From NCBI RefSeq assembly GCF_014646895.1, contig NZ_BMOD01000004.1, positions 186,001 to 250,000 on the forward strand: a stretch of 64,000 bases of DNA, written 5' to 3'. Below, in pieces: positions 1 to 10,073 of this stretch. The position numbers and the translations under genes are program-made. Source of the stretch: Deinococcus roseus (GTDB lineage: Bacteria; Deinococcota; Deinococci; Deinococcales; Deinococcaceae). The first letter of the stretch is position 1, and each line of letters begins with the position of its first letter. Under the pieces are notes generated by a model. The model saw nothing but the letters and a program-made list of their open reading frames with translations, was not told the origin of the DNA and did no database searches.

Positions 1-711
1 TCCGGTGGTGGTGAAGTATCGGGAGGCATCGTCGGTGTTGGGGTCCAGAATCCTCCAGGCGGCTTTCACCTCAATGGCCCCAATGTCTCCGTTGTAGACC
101 CCCGCAGGGAAAGAGATGGTGTTGCCTTTGCCAGTGAATTCCACCTGTCCCTGCACGTAATACAGGTTATTGTCCACCAGATAATTCACTTCTCTGGGGC
201 TCATGCGGATCTCGTAGGTGACCCAGTTGCCGTTTTTGTCCACCAGTGGACCTGTGAAGGCCTGCAAGGCTTCTTCAACTTCATCAGGCATGGTGTTTCC
301 GGTGTTCTTGACCGTGTGGGAATCTTTGCCGTTCTTGATGGCATTCAGCACAGGAGGCTGGCCATTGGCGGTATAGACCTGATAATCATGTTTCCAGCTT
401 TCCCACACCACACCGTTGGGACTGGACTGACCGATTTTCAGGCTGGGGTCGGGCTGACCATTGGGCAATGCAGGCCAGTTGAGGCCCACAAAGGCCTGCC
501 AGGCAAAAATGTCAAACATGCGCTGGGCCTGGTCAAACTGCTGCTTCTGGTTGAAGGCATTGAGTTGCTTGACATTGATGTCACCGGGGACCTGTGAAGT
601 GAACGGCAGGGGGTAAGGCTGCAGGGGTTCCACGGTCTGCAGGGACGTGAGCAGACCGAAGGCAACTCCGCCGCAGGCCAGGGCCAGTGTGGCTTTGATC
701 CAGGTTTTCAT
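1..711 (-). CDS. Secreted protein of unknown function (partial, C-terminus outside window)
   Basis: An open frame with no stop runs from an ATG at 711 to the left edge, giving the first 237 residues. A ribosome site (GGAGGA, 715-720 on the opposite strand) lies four bases upstream. The N-terminus has a Lys-containing start followed by a hydrophobic stretch (residues about 7-22), consistent with a signal peptide or anchor. The body has a motif IFAWQAFVGLNWPA around residue 70, which I associate with uncharacterised secreted proteins; I cannot name a function. The right-edge fragment of the window is also a minus-strand gene end, so no linkage is implied. Confidence 0.75.
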   Translation of the reverse strand, partial: MKTWIKATLALACGGVAFGLLTSLQTVEPLQPYPLPFTSQVPGDINVKQLNAFNQKQQFDQAQRMFDIFAWQAFVGLNWPALPNGQPDPSLKIGQSSPNGVVWESWKHDYQVYTANGQPPVLNAIKNGKDSHTVKNTGNTMPDEVEEALQAFTGPLVDKNGNWVTYEIRMSPREVNYLVDNNLYYVQGQVEFTGKGNTISFPAGVYNGDIGAIEVKAAWRILDPNTDDASRYFTTTG

Positions 712-1102
712 GGGTCCTCCTTGATGCAAAACAGCTTTGTTGGCCCAGAAGGCCATTCCAGAGGTCTGGGTTCAATCGTTCAGAAGGCAAAACATTGGGA
801 TGTGAGGTTCAAGGCACAAACAACAGGCAAAACAGAGGATTGGCATCAAAAATGCCAGAAATGACCGCAAGACTATTGCAGAGTAGCGCCAACAGCAGCA
901 AAATCACATGGGGCATTTTGGGAATGCTTTGTAGGGGATTTCCCCATAGGTTCGGGGTTGCATCCCTGATGGATCGCCCCCCTGAAAATGCAGCCTATCC
1001 TGCAAAAGAAAAACCTCCTGAAAGTTCAGAAGGTCTTGAAGATGGATCGAAGTTTGTTTGCATGTTTTCAGTTGCAGGTTTCTGTAAAATCAACCCAGAA
1101 AT
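712..1102. other. Intergenic region, 390 bp
   Basis: Between the partial secreted gene and the beta-PGM gene. It holds the upstream region of the former and, at 1007-1034, a hairpin that would terminate the phosphorylase operon. I see no convincing gene in it. Confidence 0.6.
1007..1034 (-). terminator. Rho-independent terminator after pgmB operon
   Basis: Read on the minus strand, a ten-base stem (ACCTTCTGAA pairing with TTCAGGAGGT, one G-U) is followed by TTTTTC. It lies about 70 bases downstream of the pgmB stop. Confidence 0.6.
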
Positions 1103-1747
1103 TCAGTCCAGAAAATCAGCAATGGAAAAATCCTGCAAACCCGGAATCACCCGGTCTGCCTGGGTGAGGACCTGTGGATCTCCCACACCTACAGCGTACA
1201 TCCCAGCAGATTTGATGGAGGCAACGCCTGCCACAGCATCCTCCACGCCGAGGCATTCCTCGGGCGTGACACCCAGTTCTGCAGCAGCTTTCAGGAAAAT
1301 TTCCGGGTCGGGTTTGCCTCTGGCAATGGTGCTGGCATCCACGATGTAATCGAATTTTTCGGTGATGCCCAGACTGGAAAGCACCGTGAAGGCATTGCGG
1401 CTCACCGAGGCCAGCCCGATTTTCAGACCTGCCTGCCTCACCTCATCCAGGGCCTGCACTGCACCAGGAAGCAAATCTTCTGGGGTCATCTCTGCAATGA
1501 GTTCCTGGTAATGGGTGTTCTTCTGTGTGGCCAGAGCCACTTTCTCTTCCTCAGTGAGGTCAAACCTGCCCTGTGAGAGGATCAGGTTAAGAGAACCCAT
1601 GCGGTCCACACCCTTGAGGCGCTCGTTGAACACCTCATCGAAAGGCACACCCACCTGTTCTGCCAGGCGTTTCCAGGCCAGATAGTGGTAGTGGGCCGTG
1701 TCGGTGATCACGCCGTCCAGATCGAAGATCACTGCTTTGAAGGTCAT
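1103..1747 (-). CDS. pgmB: Beta-phosphoglucomutase (HAD family)
   Basis: Converts beta-glucose 1-phosphate to glucose 6-phosphate through a phospho-aspartate and a beta-glucose 1,6-bisphosphate intermediate. The 214-residue length is normal for the family. The nucleophile and acid/base aspartates are in DLDGVITDTA (residues 9-18); GKPDPEIF and GVEDAVAG are the later HAD motifs. The start is an ATG with AAGGAG eleven bases upstream, and it overlaps the stop of the GH65 gene by four bases (ATGA). The pairing with a GH65 phosphorylase fixes the substrate: those enzymes release beta-glucose 1-phosphate. The function is secure from motif plus context. Confidence 0.93.
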   Translation of the reverse strand: MTFKAVIFDLDGVITDTAHYHYLAWKRLAEQVGVPFDEVFNERLKGVDRMGSLNLILSQGRFDLTEEEKVALATQKNTHYQELIAEMTPEDLLPGAVQALDEVRQAGLKIGLASVSRNAFTVLSSLGITEKFDYIVDASTIARGKPDPEIFLKAAAELGVTPEECLGVEDAVAGVASIKSAGMYAVGVGDPQVLTQADRVIPGLQDFSIADFLD

Positions 1748-4092
1748 GCCTGTTCTCCTTGTTGGGTGATGGTCTGGGTCTCACCGTTTTGCAGGGTGAT
1801 CTCTCTGCCCTCGTGCTGCAAGGAAAGGGTGTGGCCTTTCAGCAAGGTGTATTCCACCTGTTCTTTTTCCACCCGGATTTGCAAAAGCTGGCCTTGCACA
1901 TGGATTTTGAACTGGTAGTGGGACCACTGGGCAGGCAAACGGGGGTTAAAGTGCAGCTTGCCCTGATAAGCGCGCATGCCTGCGAAACCGTACACCACAC
2001 CCATCCAGCTTCCGGCCATGGCTGCCGTATGCACGCCGTGCTGGGTGTTGCCGTGCTGGTTGTCGAGGTCCATGCGGGCCGTGTCCATGAAGTAGTCGTA
2101 GGCCTTCTGAGCGTACCCAACTTCATTGGCCACAATGCTGAAAATGCAGGAAGACAGCGAAGAATCATGGGTGGTGATGGGTTCGTAGTAATCGAAATCT
2201 TTTTTCTTCTCTTCTAAGGTGAACTGGTCTCCCAGCAACATCAGGGCCAGCACCACGTCGGCCTGTTTGCAGACCTGATACCGGTAGATCACCAGCGGGT
2301 GGTAGTGCAGCAACAGGGGGTAATTCTCTGTAGGGGTGTTCTCAAAGTCCCAGACGGCCTTGGAGAGGAAGGTGTCGTCCTGGGGGTGAATGCCCAGTTT
2401 CTCGTCTTTAGGCAGGTACATGTGGTCTGCTGCATGTTGCCAGTGGTCGGCTTCCTGGGGGTCCAGTTCGATCTTCTGGGCCAGCTCCCGGTAGGCATCA
2501 GGGGAAGTTTCCTGCAGCTTGCGGGCCACCTGACTGGCAAAACCCAGATGCATTTTCGCCATGGCGTTGGTGTAGCAATTGTTGTTCACCAGAGCGGTGT
2601 ATTCATCGGGTCCGGTCACCTCATTGATGCAGAAGGCTCCACCTTTGTGCTCAATGTAGGCCCCAATGCCCATCCACAGACGGGCGGTTTCCATCACCAC
2701 TTCGGCTCCGCCTTCCAGCAGGAAAGAGTCGTCTCCGGTGACTTCTGTGTAGAGCTTCACGGAATAGGCCACATCTGCATTGATGTGGTACTGGGCGGTC
2801 CCTGCAGGAAAATATGCCGAGCACTCTTCACCCGCGATGGTGCGCCAGGGGTACAGGGCACCTTTGGGATGGGACATCTGGCGGGCCCGTTCTCTGGCGT
2901 GGTCCAGACCCCGGTAACGGTATTCCAGCAGCTTGCGGGCAATTTCAGGTTTGGTGTAGAGGAACACTGGAAACACGTAAATTTCGGTGTCCCAGAAGTA
3001 ATGCCCCTCGTAGCCTTCCCCTGTGACCCCTTTGGCTGCAATGTTGGTCTGCCCATCCCGACCCACACTTTGCAACAGGTGGTACTGGTTGAAGTGCAGG
3101 CCTTGCTGCAGGGCAGCGTCTCCCTGAATGTCCACATCTGCCTCATCCCAGAAGGCTTGCAGGTAGGATTTCTGGGCTTCCACAAGGGCTTCAAAACCAG
3201 CAGATTTTGCCTGCTGCAGGATGTTTTTTGCCAGAGGCAACAATTCTGCTTCAGGGTGATCTCTTGAGGTGCAGTAAGCCCCATATTTTTGCAGGCCGAT
3301 GGTTTCGCCCTGGGCAAGGGTTGCTGTGAAGAGGTGCTCAGAGCGCTCCTGTTCTTGCTGCAGGGTGCTGGAAGCATTTGCAGCCTGGAGCTGGTGATTG
3401 ATGGCACTGACCAGCAGAAAACCACTGTTGCGGGTCCGGTGAATCAGCGCAGAAAATTCCACTTCCTGTACCACTTCCTGCAGGATCAGGGAAGGTGCAC
3501 TGACGTGTGAGCCCACCCGTGGGTCATCTCCTGCTTCCATGTGCCTGACTTCTCCATCCACACTGGACACCAGTCGGATCTGTCCTGAAAAATTTACGGC
3601 AGTCACTTCCAGGGAAAGGGCAAAAAGGTTTTTCTGTTCAAAAGACACCAGCCGCTTGCTGTACACTTTGATCCTGCGACCTTTTGGCGAAGTCCAATCC
3701 AGGGTGCGGTGCAGGACCCCTTCTCGAAAATCCAGATGGCGCTCATGGCTGTGCAGTTCTCCAGAGAAAACATCCAGAACTTCATCTTCCAGATGAATTT
3801 CCACACGTTTTGCATTGGGCACATTCAACATGAACTGGTTGCGTTTCGCCAGTCCGTAAGCCGTTTCCGGGTAGTGGATGGGTTCCACATCGTAAAAGCC
3901 ATTTAAAAAGGTGCCATCCCGTGAGGTTCCTGCTGGCCCTGAATGGCCTTCTTCAAAGGTGGCCCGCTGACCAATGTACCCATTGCCCAGGGCAAACAGG
4001 GTTTCACAGAGCTGGTTTTTTTGAGGATCAAATTGGGGCTCGGTGATGCCCCAGGGTTCAAGTTGAAAGGTGTGTGCTGCTGAATCGTGCAT
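1744..4092 (-). CDS. GH65 alpha-glucoside phosphorylase (maltose/trehalose/kojibiose type)
   Basis: A cytosolic inverting phosphorylase that splits an alpha-linked glucose disaccharide with phosphate to beta-glucose 1-phosphate and glucose. I chose the ATG at 4092 (782 residues) because GGGAGGAAA precedes it; an in-frame extension to 4152 lacks a ribosome site. The N-terminal beta-sandwich carries LCETLFALGNGYIGQRA, the (alpha/alpha)6 barrel carries GHYFWDTEIY and the general acid is expected in TGPDEYTALVNNN (Glu near residue 497). The loop GEECSAYFPAGTAQYHINAD helps set the acceptor; I cannot decide between trehalose, kojibiose, nigerose or maltose from it. It is co-transcribed with beta-PGM. 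A TATAAT box lies at 4151-4156 on the minus strand. Confidence 0.9.
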   Translation of the reverse strand: MHDSAAHTFQLEPWGITEPQFDPQKNQLCETLFALGNGYIGQRATFEEGHSGPAGTSRDGTFLNGFYDVEPIHYPETAYGLAKRNQFMLNVPNAKRVEIHLEDEVLDVFSGELHSHERHLDFREGVLHRTLDWTSPKGRRIKVYSKRLVSFEQKNLFALSLEVTAVNFSGQIRLVSSVDGEVRHMEAGDDPRVGSHVSAPSLILQEVVQEVEFSALIHRTRNSGFLLVSAINHQLQAANASSTLQQEQERSEHLFTATLAQGETIGLQKYGAYCTSRDHPEAELLPLAKNILQQAKSAGFEALVEAQKSYLQAFWDEADVDIQGDAALQQGLHFNQYHLLQSVGRDGQTNIAAKGVTGEGYEGHYFWDTEIYVFPVFLYTKPEIARKLLEYRYRGLDHARERARQMSHPKGALYPWRTIAGEECSAYFPAGTAQYHINADVAYSVKLYTEVTGDDSFLLEGGAEVVMETARLWMGIGAYIEHKGGAFCINEVTGPDEYTALVNNNCYTNAMAKMHLGFASQVARKLQETSPDAYRELAQKIELDPQEADHWQHAADHMYLPKDEKLGIHPQDDTFLSKAVWDFENTPTENYPLLLHYHPLVIYRYQVCKQADVVLALMLLGDQFTLEEKKKDFDYYEPITTHDSSLSSCIFSIVANEVGYAQKAYDYFMDTARMDLDNQHGNTQHGVHTAAMAGSWMGVVYGFAGMRAYQGKLHFNPRLPAQWSHYQFKIHVQGQLLQIRVEKEQVEYTLLKGHTLSLQHEGREITLQNGETQTITQQGEQA

Positions 4093-4365
4093 GGGTTTCC
4101 TCCCTGTTTTCGAGGAAGCACGGCAACTCCCTCGATTCCATCCTGGTGCCATTATATGGACCTTTTTGAACCGGGTATGTCTGTGTGAACGGGGACCAGA
4201 TTGTTGCGTAAATCATATCAGATGTCTAGATGGATTCTGTGGGTTTCCGCAGGAAAGAGCCTCTCATGGGAAAGTGATTTTCAGAGGTTGATGCCCAGGC
4301 CAGAACACCTCTCAGGGTCTTGTGGTTGGTAAACCCACCTGCAATCCTTTAACGTGTAGAGCGCA

Positions 4366-5454
4366 ATGAGCTTACTTTTCAATTGGGATGATCTCGCCTA
4401 CGTCACGGGCCATCTGGACGGCACCGGAGGACGCATCCGTTCTGAAGTCGCAGATTTTCAGGTGGATGAAGTGCCCGCCTACCCCTTCTCTGGAGAGGGT
4501 GAATTTCTGTACCTGCACATCGAAAAAATTGGGCAGAACAGCAACCACGTGGTCAAAATGCTGGGGGAAACCCTGGGGGTGCGCTTTGACAAGGTGGGGG
4601 TTGCCGGTCTGAAAGACCGCCATGCCATCACCACCCAGTGGATCAGTTTGCCTGCCCGTTACGAGAGGCAGATTGAAACGCTGGACCTGCCAGGGGTGCG
4701 CGTTCTGGAAACCACCCGCCACAACAACAAACTGGGCATCGGGCACCTGAAGGGAAACCAGTTTTCGGTGCGGGTGCGGGATGCCGATCCCAGCAAGGTT
4801 CAGGCCATTCTGAAAGCCCTGAAACCCATCGGGATTCCCAACTACTATGGCCCCCAGCGTTTTGGGCTGCAAGGCAAAAATGCAGAGATGGGACTGGACA
4901 TTGCCCGCAGGAATTTCAAAGGCAAGGCCAGCACCCCCGTCCGGCGATTCCTGATCAGCAGCGTGCAATCTCTGGTGTTCAATGGTTTCCTCTCCAGGCG
5001 CATTGAGCGGGGCATCTACGATGGCCTGATCCTGGGAGACATGGCCAAAAAACACGACACAGGCGGTGTGTTTCTGGTGGAATCCCTGGAAGAAAGCCCC
5101 AGGGCCCAGCGTGGCGAGGTGTCTGCCACCGGAACCCTGCTGGGACGCAAAATCAAACCCCTCACCCTGGACGCTGGATTGCTGGAACAGGAGGTGCTGA
5201 CCGAACTGGGCCTTTCCATGGACGATTTCCGTTCCAGACTGGGAGACCGCCGCATCACCCGCCTGTTTACAGACATTGATTTTGAACCCACCGAAGATGG
5301 TTACTGGCTGAGGTTCTTCCTGCCCAAAGGGGCTTTTGCCACCAGTGTGCTGCGGGAAGTCATGAAGGTCAGCGTGGACACCCCTGAGGATGAAGATGCA
5401 GAAAACAGTGAGTCCGGCACAGGTGCAAGCCCTGATTCAGACGTATCTGAGTAG
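4366..5454 (+). CDS. truD: tRNA pseudouridine synthase D
   Basis: Isomerises a uridine (position 13 in E. coli tRNA-Glu) to pseudouridine. The catalytic aspartate is in GLKDRHA (Asp84), matching the family's key motif, and NYYGPQRFG plus [10 protein letters not shown] are other TruD signatures. The length of 362 residues is normal. The start ATG has no clear ribosome site (CGCA precedes it). Its last 65 bases overlap the start of the following DUF3293 gene, suggesting joint expression. The acidic C-terminal tail (about residues 345-362) is outside the conserved core. Confidence 0.93.
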   Translation: MSLLFNWDDLAYVTGHLDGTGGRIRSEVADFQVDEVPAYPFSGEGEFLYLHIEKIGQNSNHVVKMLGETLGVRFDKVGVAGLKDRHAITTQWISLPARYERQIETLDLPGVRVLETTRHNNKLGIGHLKGNQFSVRVRDADPSKVQAILKALKPIGIPNYYGPQRFGLQGKNAEMGLDIARRNFKGKASTPVRRFLISSVQSLVFNGFLSRRIERGIYDGLILGDMAKKHDTGGVFLVESLEESPRAQRGEVSATGTLLGRKIKPLTLDAGLLEQEVLTELGLSMDDFRSRLGDRRITRLFTDIDFEPTEDGYWLRFFLPKGAFATSVLREVMKVSVDTPEDEDAENSESGTGASPDSDVSE

Positions 5455-5839
5455 CCCTTACACCTTGCAGGGTCACAGGCTGTGTTTAAAAGACAGACCT
5501 GAAACGGTGCCTGTGCATTTTCCAGAGCGGTGGGCCATGGTCACAGCCTGCAATCCACACAGCCAGAAGCTTGCCGCTGCTCTCAATCAACAGAGAAATG
5601 CAGCTTTGTCTGAAGCCATCCAGAATCTGGGCTGCCTTTTTTATGGTTACAGGGCTGGAGAGGGCGACTGGGAGGAAGCAGGTTTTCTGATCCAGGACAT
5701 TTCTCTGGCAGCAAGCGTCAGGCTGGGCAAAAACTTTCAGCAAAACGCAGTGCTTTATGGCACGGGAAACCGGGTGGCACTGGTGTGGCTGGAACCGCTT
5801 TTGTTGATCAGGATGTGGTGGGGAGGCCTGACACGGTGA
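5390..5839 (+). CDS. DUF3293 family protein
   Basis: A 149-residue protein of unknown function resembling DUF3293: the core [12 protein letters not shown], followed by N-rich and [11 protein letters not shown] segments, then EEAGFLI and [16 protein letters not shown], matches the pattern I know for that family. It begins inside truD in another frame. Starts at 5390, 5396 (ATG) or 5408 (GTG) are all possible and I see no decisive ribosome site. Small soluble protein without signal peptide. Confidence 0.75.
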   Translation: MKMQKTVSPAQVQALIQTYLSSPYTLQGHRLCLKDRPETVPVHFPERWAMVTACNPHSQKLAAALNQQRNAALSEAIQNLGCLFYGYRAGEGDWEEAGFLIQDISLAASVRLGKNFQQNAVLYGTGNRVALVWLEPLLLIRMWWGGLTR

Positions 5840-5939
5840 TGGGTGATCCATCTGACCTTCCCATACTTTTCCGCCCCTGTTCAAACCCCACCCCAGAAGC
5901 TAAGATGTTCCCTTACATGCCGCACACAGGTGATAAACG

Positions 5940-7661
5940 TTGATCGACAATCTGGAGAGACTGATCCGTGAAGGGGCCACCCCTGAACGCATCCTGCTGA
6001 GCACCCAGGTGGGACCGGACACCCTGGCCCGCTATGCCATTGGTCTTGCGAATGCGCGGGGGGGCTTGCTGATCGTGGGGGCTGCTGGGGGTCGCATGGA
6101 AGATGCTTCGGACATCCATCCCTTGCAGATCACCCATGCGATTTTTGAACTTTCCAGTGGGAAGCTGAGCGTCAATGCCCACCACCAGCAGGCTTATGGA
6201 GCTGCAGTGATGGTGGTTTATGTGCCCCAGGCCCCATACCTGCTGGCCTCCAGAGATGGTGAGGTACTGGCCTGGGATGGCCTGAAGCTCTCTCCCATCG
6301 AAGGGCTCTGGGACCGCAGTCCGCAGGCCCAGCCTGATTTCACGGCCACTGTTCCACCCATGAGCAGCCTGTCTGACATTGATCCTCTGGAAGTGGGTCG
6401 TTTAAGACGAGGCCTGCAGGGCAGGGCTTCTGGTCTGGGCCAACTGGCAGACATGGATTTCCTGAGGGAACTCAATTTGCTGGTTGATGTAGATGGCACC
6501 CTCAAACCCAATCTGGCAGGCATCCTGATGGCCGGGACCCCCCAGGCCCTGCGCCGTCTGATTCCCCAGGCCGAGATCAGCTACTACCATCACTCCAGAG
6601 GGGATGTGGAGTTCTCGTTTCGGGAGGACCTGCTGCAACCGCTTCCAGCCATGGTGGAACGCCTCAGAGACCTGATTCAGTTGCGCAACAGCTTTTCTCC
6701 ATTGCAGGTGGGCCTGTTCCGCATTGAAGTGTGGGACTTTGACGAGGTGGTCTACCGTGAGGCCATCCTGAATGCCCTGATGCACCGGGACTACCAGCTC
6801 AGGGACACCGTGCACATCCACCATTACCCGGACCGTCTGGAGATCTCCAATCCTGGCGGACTTCCTGGCGGGATCACCGCAGAAAACATCCTGCGCCACC
6901 AGCCCAAACGCCGCAATCCCATTCTGGCTGAAGCACTGGCCAAGCTGGGGTATGTGGAAAGGGCCGGGGTGGGGGTGGACAAAATGTACCAGCTCCTGCT
7001 CAGACACGGCAAAGAACCGCCAGAGTTCACCAGCTACAAAGATGCTGTCACCCTCAGCATTCACAATCCAGGTTTTGATGCCAATTTCGTGAAATTTGTA
7101 GCCCAGAAACAAGAAGAAATGCAGACCTTCAGCCTGGACATGTTGATTGTGCTGAGCTTTCTGCACCGCATGGGAGAAGGCAACCGAACCGATCTGGCCA
7201 ATGCCCTGCAACTTCCTGAGGACCGCATTGCGCGTCTTTTGCACCTGATGGAAGAAAAAGAGTTGATTGTGCGTTCAGGCAGGGGCCGTTCCAGCCTGTA
7301 TGAACTTGCCAGGGCTTCCAGAAGCCTGCTTGGTGGATCACAACCTGCACAGATGCCTCCACAATCACTGGAAGGCATGCAAGCCCCTTCCAGGCCACCT
7401 GTAGCAAACGTTACAAATGGCCCGCTGACAAAACCCGTGCCTGCATCCACGCAACCTGCCAGAGGTTACATCAACAACCCGGATCTGGAGCGACTGGTGT
7501 TGCAGAAGGCTTCACGGCCTGATGGAACCAGCAATGCCGAACTGAGACATGTGCTGGGTCTGGATGTCCAGCAGACTTCTCGCCTGCTGCGCCATCTGGT
7601 GAAAAAGGGACGACTCAGAAAAAAGGGTACTTCTCCTCGAAAAACCCGGTATCATGCCTGA
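5940..7661 (+). CDS. AlbA_2 / RecG-C-like putative transcriptional regulator
   Basis: 573 residues from a TTG start with AGGTGAT upstream; no in-frame ATG is available. Residues about 1-110 form a Schlafen AlbA_2-type (divergent AAA-4) domain, with [13 protein letters not shown] typical of it. Residues about 250-370 carry the HATPase-like C-terminal region often labelled RecG C-terminal: [30 protein letters not shown] and [13 protein letters not shown] winged-helix segment follows (about 395-460), then a Pro/Gln-rich linker and a second helix-turn-helix near the C-terminus (about 520-573). These proteins are generally regarded as nucleic-acid binding regulators; it is not the RecG helicase. 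Target unknown. Confidence 0.8.
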   Translation: MIDNLERLIREGATPERILLSTQVGPDTLARYAIGLANARGGLLIVGAAGGRMEDASDIHPLQITHAIFELSSGKLSVNAHHQQAYGAAVMVVYVPQAPYLLASRDGEVLAWDGLKLSPIEGLWDRSPQAQPDFTATVPPMSSLSDIDPLEVGRLRRGLQGRASGLGQLADMDFLRELNLLVDVDGTLKPNLAGILMAGTPQALRRLIPQAEISYYHHSRGDVEFSFREDLLQPLPAMVERLRDLIQLRNSFSPLQVGLFRIEVWDFDEVVYREAILNALMHRDYQLRDTVHIHHYPDRLEISNPGGLPGGITAENILRHQPKRRNPILAEALAKLGYVERAGVGVDKMYQLLLRHGKEPPEFTSYKDAVTLSIHNPGFDANFVKFVAQKQEEMQTFSLDMLIVLSFLHRMGEGNRTDLANALQLPEDRIARLLHLMEEKELIVRSGRGRSSLYELARASRSLLGGSQPAQMPPQSLEGMQAPSRPPVANVTNGPLTKPVPASTQPARGYINNPDLERLVLQKASRPDGTSNAELRHVLGLDVQQTSRLLRHLVKKGRLRKKGTSPRKTRYHA

Positions 7662-7670
7662 TGGTTCCCT

Positions 7671-8795
7671 ATGGCCACATCTGGTTCTGGCAAGCTGAAA
7701 AGGAGGTACTACGTCACCACCTTGACACTGGTGGTGATGCTCAGCCTCAGCCCCAGTGTGAGCTGGTGGGTCTCAAGGTACTTTGCCAGCCTGCGTGACA
7801 GTGCCCTCAGCCAGACCACCAGCAGTGCCTCAAGCTTGCTGGAAGCGCCTGGAGGAATTCCCAGACCAGATGTGCTGCGGGATTATGTGTTGCCTGGTCA
7901 GGCTTTTGAGGCCAACCTTGATCAATTGCAGATTTCGGGAGAGCGCAAAACCAAATTGCTGGCCCTGCATTGGAAGCTGTTTCTGGTTTCCAGACATGCG
8001 CTGGGAAAAGCCAAAACCTCTGCCCTGTTGAAATTGCTGGAAAAAGAAATCCTCAACCAGGATGTCACTGCTGGCCGCAGAAGTGTGTTCAACAGCCCAG
8101 AAGTGGCCATGGAACAGGCCATGGGCTGGCTCAATTTTCTCAATGCTGCACAAAACCGGTCGTTCAAAACACCCCAGGCCCTGTGGAATTTTCTGGAAAA
8201 TCAGGCTCCACTGAGGCTGGCTGTTCAACAGGTGCTTGCAGAACGGGTGGGCATTTTGCGTGCTGCCAGAGCATTTCATTTTCCGCCTGCAGCCCTGGCA
8301 GGCCTGGTGGACAACGAGCTGGCGGGCACAGACAGCGCCTACGGACTGGCAGGAAAATTGCGGGATTTTACCGATGTGATGGCCCTGCGAAATGCCCAGC
8401 TGTATGGCAGCAGTGGGATCACTGGCAACCTTTCCAGAACGGTGGGCATTGCCCAGATGTCCTGGGAGGACAGCCTTTTGCAAGAAGAGCGGTTTCGGGC
8501 TTTTGGGCTTTTGGTGAAACATTTTCCACGCAACGAAGCCCAGGCCCGCTTGCAACTCCTGAAACCCGAACAGAACCTGCTTTTTACAGCCTCTCGCTTG
8601 CGGGGTTATTTGAATGCAGCACTGGGTTTAGGGCCTCTGAACACCCAAATTGTAACAGGTGCAGAGGTGTATTTTCTTGCGGGTTCATGGCACAATTCTC
8701 CCAGCAAGGCACAAAGTGGCTACACCTGGGCTTACGCCTGGAACGCTTTTTTCAAGTCCTGTCTATACGACTTTTTGTTGACCAGAAAGCTGTAA
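7671..8795 (+). CDS. Membrane-anchored protein, possibly lysozyme-like
   Basis: 374 residues with one N-terminal membrane segment (about residues 13-35) and a large outside domain. The part HFPPAALAGLVDNELAG, followed some 40 residues later by SRTVGIAQMSWED, resembles the order of a lytic transglycosylase: a glutamate in the first helix, then a G-I-A-Q-M element. That likeness is only by eye. It starts nine bases after the AlbA_2 gene stop and precedes the pilus operon by 100 bases, so a role in opening peptidoglycan for the pilus is conceivable but unproven. Confidence 0.7.
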   Translation: MATSGSGKLKRRYYVTTLTLVVMLSLSPSVSWWVSRYFASLRDSALSQTTSSASSLLEAPGGIPRPDVLRDYVLPGQAFEANLDQLQISGERKTKLLALHWKLFLVSRHALGKAKTSALLKLLEKEILNQDVTAGRRSVFNSPEVAMEQAMGWLNFLNAAQNRSFKTPQALWNFLENQAPLRLAVQQVLAERVGILRAARAFHFPPAALAGLVDNELAGTDSAYGLAGKLRDFTDVMALRNAQLYGSSGITGNLSRTVGIAQMSWEDSLLQEERFRAFGLLVKHFPRNEAQARLQLLKPEQNLLFTASRLRGYLNAALGLGPLNTQIVTGAEVYFLAGSWHNSPSKAQSGYTWAYAWNAFFKSCLYDFLLTRKL

Positions 8796-8859
8796 TCTTA
8801 AGACTCGGATGTGAGAACTTGCCGAAATGGTGTGAAAAACTCCATAATTTGTAACAGTG

Positions 8860-8868
8860 TGTTAAGAT
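8860..8868 (+). promoter_or_regulatory. Extended -10 of pil operon
   Basis: TGT followed by TAAGAT, 26 bases before the pilM GTG, in an AT-rich gap. No good -35 is visible, as is usual for extended -10 promoters. Confidence 0.45.
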
Positions 8869-8894
8869 CAAGGTAAAGAAATCCCGGAGGTAGC

Positions 8895-10073
8895 GTGCAA
8901 AATTTCTTCAATCAGCTATGGTCGCGGAAGAATGCGATTGGACTCGAGATCGGTGCAAGCGCCATCAAAATCGTCGAGCTGAACCCAGGGTCCCCGCCTG
9001 ACCTGCTCAAAGCAGTCAGCACCCCCACCCCCAGTGGAACCATGCAAGACGGTCAGGTTTTCGAGCCCAAAGCTCTCGCAGAAGAAATCCGCCGCTTGAT
9101 TCGTGAACACGAAATCAAGACCAAGCAGGTGATCACCACCATCCCCAACCAAGCCGCCGTCACCCGCAACATCTTTGTGCCAGTCATGGACCGCCGGGAA
9201 TTGGATGAATCCATCAAGTGGGAAGCTGAAAGGTACCTCCCCTATGCTGTAGACGATGTCGTTCTGGATTATGATCTTCTGGACAACCCCAAAGACGTGC
9301 AGAATGACACTGGACAGATGGAGATTGTCATTGCAGCCGCTCCCAAAGACATCATCTACCGTTATGTCGAGGTGTTGAAGCTTGCTGGTCTGGAGCCTGT
9401 GGCCATTGATGTGAAGCCCTTCGCAGCTTTGCGGGCACTCAGGGGCAGCCTGATGGGCAGCCACCTCAGCAAGAGCACCCTCACCGGAGGCACCTACTCC
9501 GAACAGGGTGAAGTGGCCGTGATGCTGGACATCGGAGCTTCCAGCACAGTGATTGCACTGGTTCGCGGAGATCGGCTCCTGATGACCCGCAACATTTCCA
9601 TTGCTGCCGACGACTTCACCACTGCTGTGCAAAAAGCCTTCCAGCTGGATTTCTATTCTGCAGAGAATGTGAAACTCCAGTACGGAGCTGCCACCCTCCC
9701 CACCGAAGACAACGAAGACCTGCTGGACATCGACACCAGCAGTGACACCTACTCCAGTGCCAAAGTCTACGATGCCATCCGTCCTGTGCTCGCCGACCTG
9801 CTCACCGAAATTCGCCGCAGCCTGGAATTTTACCGGGTTCAAGCAGGCGACATCGTGATTGACCGGGTGTGCCTGTCTGGAGGAGGAGCAAAACTGGTGG
9901 GTCTTTCCCAGGCCATCAGTGACACGCTGGGTCTTTACGTGGAAGTGGGCAATCCCTGGATGGTCACCAACACCAAAATCGCCAAAATTGATCCCGCCTA
10001 CCTGAAAGAATTCGGTCCCGAATTTGCAGTTGCACTGGGCCTGGCGGTTCGAGGGGTGAAGGGCATTGATTAA
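8895..10073 (+). CDS. pilM: Type IV pilus assembly protein PilM
   Basis: Cytoplasmic actin-like ATPase-fold protein that binds the N-terminus of PilN and links the inner-membrane platform to the pilus motors. 392 residues; starts at GTG with GGAGG eight bases upstream. It opens with IGLEIGASAIKIVEL, the phosphate-1-type loop of the FtsA/PilM fold, and has VAVMLDIGASSTVIALV (second phosphate loop) and LSGGGAKLVGL (adenosine loop). First gene of pilM-N-O-W-Q, overlapping pilN by eight bases. Needed in Thermus and Deinococcus relatives for piliation and natural transformation. Confidence 0.95.
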   Translation: MQNFFNQLWSRKNAIGLEIGASAIKIVELNPGSPPDLLKAVSTPTPSGTMQDGQVFEPKALAEEIRRLIREHEIKTKQVITTIPNQAAVTRNIFVPVMDRRELDESIKWEAERYLPYAVDDVVLDYDLLDNPKDVQNDTGQMEIVIAAAPKDIIYRYVEVLKLAGLEPVAIDVKPFAALRALRGSLMGSHLSKSTLTGGTYSEQGEVAVMLDIGASSTVIALVRGDRLLMTRNISIAADDFTTAVQKAFQLDFYSAENVKLQYGAATLPTEDNEDLLDIDTSSDTYSSAKVYDAIRPVLADLLTEIRRSLEFYRVQAGDIVIDRVCLSGGGAKLVGLSQAISDTLGLYVEVGNPWMVTNTKIAKIDPAYLKEFGPEFAVALGLAVRGVKGID

